The notes under the pieces were generated by a model. That model did no database searches, was not told the origin of the DNA, and saw nothing but the letters and a program-made list of their open reading frames with translations. A DNA stretch of 64,000 bases from Stomorhina lunata (lineage: Eukaryota; Arthropoda; Insecta; Diptera; Rhiniidae): the NCBI GenBank assembly GCA_933228675.1, contig OW121743.1:19917651-19981650 (forward strand), in the 5' to 3' direction. Of the stretch, positions 1 through 9,053 are shown piece after piece (position 1 is the stretch's first letter; every line of letters begins with the position of its first letter). Made by a program: the position numbers and the translations under genes.

Positions 1-1473
1 TAGAAAAATATTTCTAGCGAAAATTTGTCTATAGAAAAATATTTCTAGCGAAAATTTGTCCATAAAAAAATATTTCTAGCGAAAATTTTTGTATAGAAAA
101 ATATTTCTATACAAAAATTTTCTATAGAAAAATATTTATAGCGAAAATTTTTCTATAGAAAAATATTTCTAGCGAAAATTTTTCTATAGAAAAATATTTC
201 TAGCGAAAATTTTTCTATAGAAAAATATTTCTAGCGAAAATTTTTCTATAGAAAAATATTTCTATAGAAAAATATTTCTATAGAAAAATATTTCTGTAGA
301 AAAATTTTTCTATAGAAAAATATTTCTAGCGAAAATTTTTCTATAGAAAAATATTTCTAGCGAAAATTTTTCTATAGAAAAATATTTCTAGCGAAAATTT
401 TTCTATAGAAAAATATTTCTAGCGAAAATTTTTCTATAGAAAAATATTTCTAGCGAAAATTTTTCTATAGAAAAATATTTTTAGCGAAAATTTTTCTATA
501 GAAAAATATTTCTAGCGAAAATTTGTCTATAGGAAAATATTTCTAGCGAAAATTTGTCTATAGAAAAATATTTCTAGCGAAAATTTGTCTATAAAAAAAT
601 ATTTCTAGCGAAAATGTTTGTATAGAAAAATATTTCTATAGAAAAATTTTCTATAGAAAAATATTTCTATAGAAAAATTTTCTATAGAAAAATATTTCTA
701 GCGAAAATTTGTCTATAGAAAAATATTTCTAGCGAAAATTTGTCTATAAAAAAATATTTCTAGCGAAAATTTTTGTATAGAAAAATATTTCTATACAAAA
801 ATTTTCTATAGAAAAATATTTCTATAGAAAAATTTTCTATAGAAAAATATTTCTAGCGAAAATTTTTCTATAGAAAAATATTTCTAGCGAAAATTTTTCT
901 ATAGAAAAATATTTCTAACGAAAATTTATCTATAGAAAAATATTTCTAGCGAAAATTTTTCTATAGATAAATATTTCTAGCGAAAATTTTTCTATAGAAA
1001 AATATTTCTAGCGAAAATTCTCCTATAGAAAAATATTTCTAGCGAAAATTTTTCTATAGAAAAATATTTCTAGCGAAAATTTTTCTATAGAAAAATATTT
1101 CTATTGAAAATTTTTCTATAGAAAAATATTTCTAGCGAAAATTTTTCTATAGAAAAATATTTCTAGCGAAAATTTTTCTATAGAAAAATATTTCTAGCGA
1201 AAATTTTTCTATAGAAAAATATTTCTAGCGAAAATTTTTCTATAGAAAAATATTTCTAGCGAAAATTTTTCTATAGAAAAATATTTCTAGCGAAAATTTT
1301 TCTATAGAAAAATATTTCTAGCGAAAATTTTTCTATAGAAAAATATTTCTAGCGAAAATTTTTCTATAGAAAAATATTTCTAGCGAAAATTTTTCTATAG
1401 AAAAATATTTCTAGCGAAAATTTTTCTATAGAAAAATATTTCTAGCGAAAATTTTTCTATAGAAAAATATTTC
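1..1473. repeat. Minisatellite family A, 31-bp unit (left array)
   Basis: This is an uninterrupted head-to-tail array of a 31-bp unit; 1209-1239 is a clean example. Each unit contains CTATAGAAAAATATTTC followed by TAGCG and an AAAATTTTT block. Most units are near identical. Local variants replace TAGCG with TATAG, TATTG or TAACG, or TTTTTC with TTTGTC. Units are rich in overlapping short palindromes (CTATAG, AAATATTT, AAAATTTT). The array starts at or before base 1 and is cut at 1473 by a foldback element, resuming at 2658. It has no coding potential. Confidence 0.97.
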
Positions 1474-1507
1474 TCAAAAAGAAGTGTATTTGCATTTGAT
1501 CCCAAAC

Positions 1508-1535
1508 CTGTTACATTTATTTATTAATGTAACAG
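1508..1535. other. 10-bp stem, 8-nt loop hairpin in left foldback arm
   Basis: CTGTTACATT (1508-1517) pairs perfectly with AATGTAACAG (1526-1535) around the loop TATTTATT. The same hairpin occurs in each partial and full unit of the foldback. A sequence-diverged version with the same stem and loop lengths is found at 8212-8239. Conserved geometry despite stem changes suggests a functional structure, perhaps in the element's RNA. Confidence 0.8.
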
Positions 1536-1583
1536 ATCAATTTATTGATAAAAAGCCAAAAAATGTTTGCGGAGAAACCAAAT

Positions 1584-1629
1584 TCCTCGACGCGTTTCGA
1601 TGGTTGGTTAAGCCATCTCTTCAGGAGGA
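1584..1629 (-). ncRNA. Hammerhead ribozyme motif, left arm
   Basis: On the - strand the order is stem I GAGGA complement (1625-1629), CUGAAGA core (1618-1624), stem II GAUGG/CCAUC, GAA core, ACGCGU, C17 at 1589, then the stem I return GAGGA (1584-1588). All conserved hammerhead core positions (CUGANGA and GAAA) are present and both flanking stems pair. Predicted cleavage lies between 1589 and 1588. Stem III is only the self-complementary ACGCGU, so activity may need two copies, as known for short-stem-III hammerheads. It is the mirror of the right-arm copy. Confidence 0.82.
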
Positions 1630-2465
1630 TTATCCCCAATTTAGACAGATCGAAAACCTCGCATTATTACTAAATTTACAAACATAACTATTAAGAATTA
1701 TGTTCATAAACCAAAAGTAAAAGCGTAGATTATCGACTGAACAAAAACAAACATTTTTCAGTTTTCATCTACCTTCACTTCCCACATTCTTGCTGTAGCC
1801 GTCGGTTACTATATGCAGAATGCTGTGAAGAAGGGGGGGGGGGGGGGGGTAAGATGTTTTAAAATAAACAAGTTTATTTTAAAAAAATAAGCTGAATGCA
1901 TGCAGTTTTATCAAAAAATAACAAAATAGTCGGGATGTAAATATTATTCAAAAAGAAGTGTATTTGCATTTGATCCCAAACCTGTTACATTTATTTATTA
2001 ATGTAACAGATCAATTTATTGATAAAAAGCCACGAGGAATTTGGTTTCTCCGCAAACATTTTTTGGCTTTTTATCAATAAATTGATCTGTTACATTAATA
2101 AATAAATGTAACAGGTTTGGGATCAAATGCAAATACACTTCTTTTTGAATAATATTTACATCCCGACTATTTTGTTATTTTTTGATAAAACTGCATGCAT
2201 TCAGCTTATTTTTTTAAAATAAACTTGTTTATTTTAAAACATCTTACCCCCCCCCCCCCCCCTTCTTCACAGCATTCTGCATATAGTAGCCGACGGCTAC
2301 AGCAAGAATGTGGGAAGTGAAGGTAGATGAAAACTGAAAAATGTTTGTTTTTGTTCAGTCGATAATCTACGCTTTTACTTTTGGTTTATGAACATAATTC
2401 TTAATAGTTATGTTTGTAAATTTAGTAATAATGCGAGGTTTTCGATCTGTCTAAATTGGGGATAA

Positions 2466-2511
2466 TCCTCCTGAAGAGATGGCTTAACCAACCATCGAAA
2501 CGCGTCGAGGA
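2466..2511 (+). ncRNA. Hammerhead ribozyme motif, right arm
   Basis: Visible in order: stem I 5' strand UCCUC (2466-2470); catalytic core CUGAAGA (2471-2477); stem II GAUGG (2478-2482) pairing with CCAUC (2492-2496) around a 9-nt loop; core GAA (2497-2499); A15.1 to U16.1 as ACGCGU (2500-2505); cleavage residue C17 at 2506; stem I 3' strand GAGGA (2507-2511). This matches the CUGANGA/GAAA hammerhead consensus at every core position, including the G-C pair closing stem II. Stem III is minimal and self-complementary, as in retrozyme and Penelope-type ribozymes that act as dimers. Cleavage after 2506 would release an RNA starting GAGGAATTTGG, which is also where the element's repeat unit begins (2034 and 2507). 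Confidence 0.87.
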
Positions 2512-2657
2512 ATTTGGTTTCTCCGCAAACATTTTTTGGCTTTTTATCAATAAATTGATCTGTTACATTAATAAATAAATGTAACAGGTTTGGGATCAAA
2601 TGCAAATACACTTCTTTTTGAATAATATTTACATCCCGACTATTTTGTTATTTTTTG

Positions 2658-4070
2658 GAAAAATATTTCTAGCGAAAATTTTTCTATAGAAAAATATTTC
2701 TAGCGAAAATTTTTCTATAGAAAAATATTTTTAGCGAAAATTCTCCTACAGAAAAATATTTCTAGCGAAAATTTTTCTATAGAAAAATATTTCTAGCGAA
2801 AATTTGTCTATAGAAAAATATTTCTTGCGAAAATTTGTCTATAAAAAAATATTTCTAGCGAAAATGTTTGTATAGAAAAATATTTCTATAGAAAAATTTT
2901 CTATAGAAAAATATTTCTATAGAAAAATTTTCTATAGAAAAATATTTCTATTGAAAATTTTTCTATAGAAAAATATTTCTATAGAAAAATATTTCTATAG
3001 AAAAATATTTCTGTAGAAAAATATTTCTATCGAAAATTTTTCTTTAGAAAAATATTTGTATCGAAAATTTTTCTATAGAAAAATATTTCTATCGAAATTT
3101 TTTTCTATAGAAAAATATTTCTATCGAAATTTTTTTCTATAGAAAAATATTTCTATCGAAATTTTTTTCTATAGAAAAATATTTCTATCGAAATTTTTTT
3201 CTATAGAAAAATATTTCTATCGAAATTTTTTTCTATAGAAAAATATTTCTATCGAAATTTTTTTCTATAGAAAAATATTTCTATCGAAATTTTTTTCTAT
3301 AGAAAAATATTTCTATCGAAATTTTTTTCTATAGAAAAATATTTCTATCGAAATTTTTTTCTATAGAAAAATATTGCTATTGAAAATTTTTCTATAGAAA
3401 AATATTGCTATTAAAAATTTTTCTATAGAAAAATATTGCTATTGAAAATATTTCTATCGAAAATTTTCTATAGAAAAATATTTCTATCGAAAATTTTTCT
3501 ATAGAAAAATATTTCTATCGAAAATTTTTCTATAGAAAAATATTTCTATCGAAAATTTTTCTATAGAAAAATATTTCTATCGAAAATTTTTCAATAGAAA
3601 AATATTTCTATCGAAAAATTTTCTATAGAAAAATATTTCTATCGAAAATTTTTCTTTAGAAAAATATTTCTATCGAAAATTTTTCTTTAGAAAAATATTT
3701 CTAGCGAAAATTTTTCTTTAGAAAAATATTTCTATCGAAAATTTGTCTTTAGAAAAATATTTCTGTCGAAAATTTTTCTATAGAAAAATATTTCTATCGA
3801 AAATTTTTCTATAGAAAAATATTTCTATCGAAAATTTTTCTATAGAAAAATATTTCTATTGAAAATATTTCTATAGAAAAATATTTCTATTGAAAATTTT
3901 TTTATAGAAAAATATTTCTATTGAAAACTTTTTTATAGAAAAATATTTCCATCAAAAATTTTTCTATAGAAAAATATTTCTAAAATTTTTCTATAGAAAA
4001 ATATTTCTATGAAAATTTTTCTATAGAAAAATATTTCTATCGAAAATTTTTCTATCGAAAATTTTTCTAT
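2658..4070. repeat. Minisatellite family A (array resumed after foldback)
   Basis: This continues the 31-bp repeat in the same orientation. It is more varied than the left array: most units read TATCG or TATTG instead of TAGCG. A block at about 3085-3365 is a homogeneous run of roughly nine units of a 32-bp variant with GAAA followed by seven T, showing local homogenisation. Units decay towards 4070. Confidence 0.95.
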
Positions 4071-4945
4071 TGTACGTTTTTTCAAATAATTAAGAACCTC
4101 TGCTTTACCATGATTCTTGGTAGTAATTGAAACTGTAACACTGCAAAAACTTACTGAGAAGTTGATGTCACAGCTCTCTATAAATTTCTATTTTAACATC
4201 CATAAAATTTAGAATTTATTGGTACATTCTACAAAATGTTGTAAAATTTTGCGTTTTACACACTTTTTTTTGTTTTTTAAATTCTCTGTGACATGTAATA
4301 GAAAAAATTGTCATTCTCTTTCGCTCCAACTGGTGCAATCCAACGCAATAGTGTCTATCATCATTTTTCGAGTACGTGGTTTTATTTTGTCATCTATTTC
4401 GAAGAATAATCTGAAAAAAACGGCAACGAAAATTTTCAACCATAAATTTAAATTTTTCCAGTTCAGTTATAAATTTTGCAATCTTTGTTGTAATCGTGAT
4501 GGTTCCAAAAAACACACGTACCGCCGCCTCACTCTTTGTTGAAAGTAACAACAATAACTATAAAAATAACAAATTACAACAATGACAGAAACACTAATAA
4601 AAAAAGGTTATTACATTGACATTGACGTGAGTAAATCACAAAACAGAGAAATTATTAAAAAAAACACAACAGAAATATAAAATTTTGTTAATTAAATTTC
4701 CAAAGAATTTTAAATTTTATTACTAAAAATGAGACAAATTCGAAAGATGAAATTTTGAATTAATTATACAGATTGAAATGCTTCTGAAAAGAGTAAAATC
4801 TAAAAAAATATTTGATCTTAGAAAGAGATATTTACTCTTAAAAGTTGTCAATTATGCAAAGAAAATTTACTCTTAGAAGGTGTTAAATTGCCAGAGAAAA
4901 TTTACTCTTTAAAAGTTTAAAATTTCTAGAGTAAATTAACTTTTA
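4071..4945. other. AT-rich unique DNA, no supported gene
   Basis: Open frames here are short and lack coding character. Bases 4790-4940 carry three or four loose copies of a phrase around ATTTACTCTTA and AGAAAATTTACTC, resembling decayed relatives of the family B words elsewhere in the window. Nothing else is recognised. Confidence 0.6.
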
Positions 4946-5715
4946 ACAAGTAAGAAAGTGCTATAGTCGGTCAAGCCCGATAGCCTTCACCACTAAGGTC
5001 AAAGGTGTTATTTTTCCTGTATAAAGACAAATATTTGCTAAATTTTGCTATCATACAAACATTTTCTCAAAACTTATATATTTAAGCTGTTTCCGTCATT
5101 TGGACTTATATGAGAGCTAGGGTCAAATGTGGACTGATTATCTCGAAATTTGGCAAATTGATTACAGTTACAAAAATTATGTGTGCAAAAAATATTCTCA
5201 TTATCTTTAGATTTACGAGCGTTTTAGTGATTTTTGTCTCATTATTGCGTTTTTAAAGAAGAGTTTGTATGAGAGCTATGGCCAAATGTGGACCGATTTC
5301 AACGAAATTTTGTACTGTGATTTAAGTTTACATAAGCAGTATTTGTTTTAAATTTCATGAAAAAATATTTATATTTGTGGCCAATATATCAATTCCGGGA
5401 AGTGGGACCTATTTGAGGTACCATAAATAATTGACCGATTTTGACGAATTTCAATAGCCATGGTCCTATTATAAAAGAAATGATTTGTGGCAAATTTCAT
5501 CAAATTATCTTTAGAATTGCGACCTGTAGTTTGATTACAAGGTTTACATGGGGGTCCAGCCAGCCAGCCAGACGGACGGACATCGCTAAATCGACTCAGA
5601 AAGTGATTCTAAGCTTATTGGTATACTAAAAGGTGGGTCTAAGACAAAAATTTCTATGCGTTACATACATCAGCACAAACTTATAATACCCTTTCCACCT
5701 GTGGTGGTGAAGGGT
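4946..5715. repeat. Dispersed ~750-bp repeat, copy 1
   Basis: It begins ACAAGTAAGAAAGTGCTATA and ends in a CACC/GGTGGTGAAGGG hairpin-like tail. A second copy lies about 49 kb away (53866-54600) in the same orientation, with the same start, the same end and conserved internal phrases such as the block around 5280-5310 and the tail around 5570-5620 (GGACATCGCTAAATCGACTC style). Intergenic repeats of this style recur across higher Diptera. I do not assign it to a transposon class, and the short open frames inside it are not convincing. Confidence 0.85.
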
Positions 5716-5754
5716 TACATCTTCGACTACTAAGCATAACATAACATATTCAGC

Positions 5755-5771
5755 CTGGGTTCGATCCCCAG
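5755..5771 (+). other. tRNA T-arm-like hairpin (fragment)
   Basis: CTGGG-TTCGATC-CCCAG forms a 5-bp stem with a 7-nt loop matching a tRNA TΨC arm and the pol III B box GGTTCGANNCC. It is followed by TCTCGGC, a plausible acceptor 3' strand. No D arm, anticodon arm or matching acceptor 5' strand is seen upstream. It may be a tRNA 3' fragment or SINE-like relic, or it may be chance. Confidence 0.35.
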
Positions 5772-5971
5772 TCTCGGCAATATCAATTTATTTTTTTTTA
5801 TTTATTATTAATTTTGCGGTAATTACCGCAGCATCTACAGCAATAACACGCCGTCGATGAAAAATATTTAAATTGACTATAAAACAAAAAGCTTGAACAA
5901 TATGCGTCTAAATAACAACAAATGCCGCAACTTCACAGTTCTAAAGATAGATATGACAGTGCTGAATACTA

Positions 5972-6519
5972 CAGGGTGGCCCAAAAAGGCCGAAGGGGGG
6001 AAAGCAAACTGCATAAATTAATCGTTCTTGGGAATCTCATGGCTTTAGTTCTTGCACTAACTGCACCTTGTATGTGAAAAGATTTAAAATTCCCTTTAAT
6101 ATTTTGCGTAAAAACCGCCAAGCTCAGCAGAGCGCCTTCGAGTTGATGTTTCAGGATTCTCCTCAACACTCTCCAGAACGCGTTGAATATTTGCTTTACT
6201 AATAACAGAATGTGGTCTTCCGCTTCGTGGAAGATTCCTCACTGAGCCTTGTTCCTGAAAACGTGTCACTAAGCGTCGAATCATTGTTTCGGATGGTGAA
6301 TTTCGCACATTAAAATGACGACGATAGGCTCGTTGAGTTTGAATTATTGATCGTTGAAGATAAAGTTCTATGATTTTGGTTCGCTGGATAACGTGGTAAC
6401 CTTTCATAATTAATCTCCCAGATTGATTTTACAAGTCCTTAAAAGAAAAATAATAATAATAATTAAATTAGAGAAGTTATTAATTTTTCAAATCCGTTCG
6501 CGACTTTTGGGCCACCCTG
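5972..6519 (-). mobile_element. Internally deleted Tc1/mariner-type element
   Basis: The ends are perfect 15-bp inverted repeats, CAGGGTGGCCCAAAA at 5972-5986 and its complement ending at 6519. The element is flanked on both sides by TA (5970-5971 and 6520-6521), the target duplication expected for the Tc1/mariner superfamily. At 548 bp it is much shorter than an autonomous element of about 1.3 kb or more. It encodes only the N-terminal part of a transposase on the - strand, so it could move only with a transposase supplied in trans. Confidence 0.9.
6096..6407 (-). pseudogene. Transposase N-terminal DNA-binding fragment
   Basis: The 103-residue frame begins MKGYHVIQRTKIIELY. Residues about 5-60 look like the helix-turn-helix seen at the start of many insect mariner-like transposases (DUF4817 type), with the family phrases TMIRRLVTRFQEQGSV and PRSGRP. 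A second helix-turn-helix begins at TRRRSAELG near residue 88 and is then broken: the reading runs into unrelated residues because the DDE catalytic domain has been deleted. A remnant of sequence next to the 3' inverted repeat follows. It is not expected to be catalytically active, though a DNA-binding fragment could in principle be made. Confidence 0.8.
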
Positions 6520-6521
6520 TA

Positions 6522-8150
6522 TAATGATTTATCTTTGCTTTTTATCACCTTTCGCCTCTCTACTATCCCCTTTCCAAAGAAGGTTACCCAATTCGCAAAT
6601 ATTCTATATACAATTGTATATGCAGTCTTTGCCTAAGTGTTACTTCTCTTCATTTTTTTTTAAAGTCCAAAACCTGTTTATTTCCTAGTAAAATTTCCCG
6701 GTGAAGCTTGGTAAAAATTTGCCCTCGACACAATGCAAAATCGACCCACCACTAGCGCTTCAATAGATGACTGTGCCATGCGTTAGCACCCGCTCCAATG
6801 ATCATGGCCATATCCTGCTTGTTTTCCAGTTCTGACTTTGTCCAGACTTGGCTGGAGATAGATAGATCCTACACTGGTCTTGTAGGCCTTTACCTATAGA
6901 AAATAATGAAGAATTTATCTTCATCACTCCAAGGCGGCATCTGTTGGATAGGAGCTAGTAATGATCCAGGAACCCTGACTCTATCCAGAAAGGATTCAAT
7001 GATTGTTACCAAAAGCTTCTACAAGTCAGCGGATGAAGCAGGTTAGGGGTGTGTATTCAAAAAGTTTACTTCACATCTTCATTCTTTCCGCTATTAAGGT
7101 ATTGATGTGAGATACTGGCCCATATAACAAGAGATAGCCTGTATAGATCCTAGATCCTGATCTCCTGGGCTCCTATCTCATCGCTGCAAACGGAAAGAAT
7201 TAAGAAATAATTTTCATCACTCTAAGGCAGAAGCTTATTCGCATTGTTGATCGTGAATAGCAGCTAGTGATGATCCAGGAATCCAGGCTGGTGACTACTA
7301 GTGTAGGAATAGAAAATAATGAAAAATTAATCCTTATCACACCAAAGCAGCATCTGTTAAACGTGGATAGAAGCTTGTGATGATCCAGGAACTCTGGCTC
7401 TATCCAGAAAGTATGCTATGGTTGTTACTAAAAGGCTATAAGCTCCTACAAGCCAGCGGATGAGGTAGGTTAGGGGCATGTATTCTAGCTGAGAGCTCTC
7501 TTAACATCTTCATTTTTGTCGAAACTGTAGTCGCGAGTCTATTGATCAATTAAGCTAGTGGTGATAAGCTGTATCCTGAGTTATTACCAGCTTCTCGTCC
7601 CTTTTCCTTCAGCATTGCAAAGGAAAAGGGCAGAAGCGGATGTCTTGTGATGAAGATTATTCTATATAATTTTCATCATTCTCCGTTATCGTAACAATTA
7701 TGATGCTGAAGTCATCCTGATCTACATCCTCATTATTTGGGTTTGAGTGAGCTTCCTCGTCAACTTTCATGTCCGTCATCAACATTACTAAGAGAGTCCA
7801 AAATGGGGAAAGCCTTTGCTGTTTCCTTATGTACAAAAACACAGAGCTTAAATCTTAACCAGGTAGGCTCAAGACTTTGCAGACTTCTTTCCGCAGTTTG
7901 AGCGCCAGTAGCTTGTACATTGGGTTGGCAATGGGATTCTTACATCCAAAGATTTTGAAGCTTCCGACCGAAAACATGAGGCTCATTGGTAGAAAAAAGA
8001 GAGGGTGCATTTATACTTAACTGACAAGTCGAATGGAGATATATCGGCCACTGGGAAGCCACACCGCTTCACAATGTGGAAAATAGACGTCCTGTGGATT
8101 TAAAAAGTTTCCAACCATTTTAAATTTTCTTTATTTAACACACTTTTTTT
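6522..8150. other. Unique region with decayed direct repeats and a strong hairpin
   Basis: It has higher GC than its surroundings. Blocks at about 6896-7060, 7191-7290 and 7310-7510 are diverged direct repeats sharing GATCCAGGA, CTATCCAGAAAG, CCAGCGGATGA and GGTTAGGGG. The mixture of shared phrases and indels looks like an old duplicated mobile element or gene fragment, but I find no consistent open frame. A 61-codon frame at 7657-7842 (-) is acidic at its end and has no recognised family. A long hairpin lies at 7590-7637. Confidence 0.5.
7590..7637. other. Strong imperfect hairpin, 17 bp
   Basis: GCTTCT (7590-7595) pairs with AGAAGC (7632-7637), and CCCTTTTCCTT (7599-7609) pairs with AAGGAAAAGGG (7620-7630). 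A 3-by-1 internal loop separates the stems and the terminal loop is 10 nt. Such a stem is unusual outside the satellites here. It could be a transposon end relic or a structured RNA; no known family is recognised. Confidence 0.7.
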
Positions 8151-8211
8151 TTGGGACACCAAATATTAAATTAAAAAGTTTTACTGTTGTGTATTGCACT
8201 ACAATCCCAAT

Positions 8212-8239
8212 TTATTACAATTATTTAATATTGTAATAA
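8212..8239. other. 10-bp stem, 8-nt loop hairpin, diverged copy
   Basis: TTATTACAAT (8212-8221) pairs perfectly with ATTGTAATAA (8230-8239) around TATTTAAT. Stem and loop lengths equal those of the hairpin at 1508-1535, and the loop differs at one base, while several stem positions differ on both sides so that pairing is kept. Confidence 0.7.
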
Positions 8240-8397
8240 ATAAAGAAAAGATAAAACTGAAAAATATTTGTGTGTTTCTGTTCAGATGATAATCTTCGCT
8301 TTATGATGATAATTGTTTGATACAATAATTCTTATTTATTCTGTCCCTCAAATAAGATATAATTTGTGCTTTTCCCTCGGTCTAGAATTAGGGATAA

Positions 8398-8443
8398 TCC
8401 TCCTGAAGAGATGGCCTAACCAAAAATCGAAACGCGTCGAGAA
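8398..8443 (+). ncRNA. Hammerhead ribozyme motif, diverged third copy
   Basis: Core elements are intact: CUGAAGA at 8403-8409, GAAA at 8429-8432, ACGCGU at 8432-8437 and C17 at 8438. The helices are weaker than in the foldback. Stem II keeps GAU/AUC (8410-8412 with 8426-8428) and stem I keeps CUC/GAG (8400-8402 with 8439-8441). The core is better conserved than the flanks, as expected from past selection on the ribozyme; present activity is doubtful. Confidence 0.6.
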
Positions 8444-8470
8444 ACAACATTTTGATGTTTGATGTCTCAA

Positions 8471-9053
8471 AATTTTTGAAAAACCCTTTTTACTAAGATC
8501 AAAATTGTTATAGACAATTTTCTCTTAAACTAAGAGCAAAATTTTTATAGAAAATTTTCTCTTAAACTAACAGTAAAATTGTATAGAAAATGTACTCTTA
8601 AATAACAGAAAACTTTTATAAATAATGTTTTCTTTAAATAAGTGTGACATTTTAATACAAAATTTTCTCTGTGAAAGTGAGTAAAATTTTATAAATTTGT
8701 TTTATGGAGTCAAATTTTGGTTTTTCCTACTAAAAGAGTGAATTTTCTCTTAGAAATTTTTTTTTAGAATTTTTGAAAAACCCTTTTTACTAAGATCAAA
8801 ATTGTTATAGACAATTTTCTCTTAAACTAAGAGCAAAATTTTTATAGAAAATTTTCTCTTAAACTAACAGTAAAATTGTATAGAAAATGTACTCTTAAAT
8901 AACAGAAAACTTTTATAAATAATGTTTTCTTTAAATAAGTGTGACATTTTAATACAAAATTTTCTCTTTGAAAGTGAGTAAAATTTTATAAATTTGTTTT
9001 ATGGAGTCAAATTTTGGTTTTTCCTACTAAAAGAGTGAATTTTCTCTTAGAAA
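8471..9053. repeat. Tandem duplication, 297-bp period
   Basis: Bases from 8471 repeat from 8768 with an offset of 297. The copies are almost identical; one visible difference is CTCTGTGAAAG versus CTCTTTGAAAG. Each copy itself contains loose repeats of ATAGAAAATTTTCTCTTAAA, related in vocabulary to family B. The duplication is recent relative to the age of its internal repeats. Confidence 0.92.

Larger units (their letters stand above)
1474..2657. mobile_element. Foldback element with two opposed hammerhead ribozymes (retrozyme/Penelope-like)
   Basis: This is a large near-perfect inverted repeat inserted in minisatellite A. On the + strand the right half holds one complete unit, 2034-2506 (473 nt), followed directly by a partial copy, 2507-2657, identical to the first 151 nt of the unit. 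The left half is the same arrangement on the - strand, with its full unit about 1589-2032 (lacking the first ~29 nt) and its partial unit 1474-1588. The arms differ by a G/C tract of 17 versus 16 and at least one substitution, so the duplication is recent. Each unit contains a 10-bp hairpin (2087-2096 with 2105-2114), the poly-C tract, and a hammerhead motif at its 3' end. Unit boundaries coincide with the predicted cleavage site. Non-autonomous retrozymes and the terminal repeats of Penelope-like elements are known to carry hammerheads of this kind. No reverse transcriptase is present. A 67-codon open frame occurs in each arm but overlaps the ribozyme and is probably fortuitous. Confidence 0.85.
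8180..8450 (+). mobile_element. Diverged, shortened relative of the hammerhead foldback
   Basis: The left part (about 8180-8240) aligns with the outer end of the left foldback arm, sharing GTGTATT, AATCCCAA and a hairpin. The right part (about 8246-8447) aligns with the right arm, sharing AAAACTGAAAAAT, TTCAG.TGATAATCT.CGCTTT and the hammerhead. The two parts are therefore in opposed orientation, as in the 1.2-kb foldback, with the centre lost. This suggests that the inverted architecture belongs to the family and did not arise once at 1474-2657. Confidence 0.65.

Noticed and set aside
1484..1687. 67-codon open frame repeated in both foldback arms
   Set aside because: It overlaps the hairpin and the antisense of the ribozyme and has no recognisable domain. 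Two identical copies are explained by the inverted duplication.
4219..4542. 107-codon open frame on the + strand
   Set aside because: No proper coding composition or recognisable domain; AT-rich chance frame.
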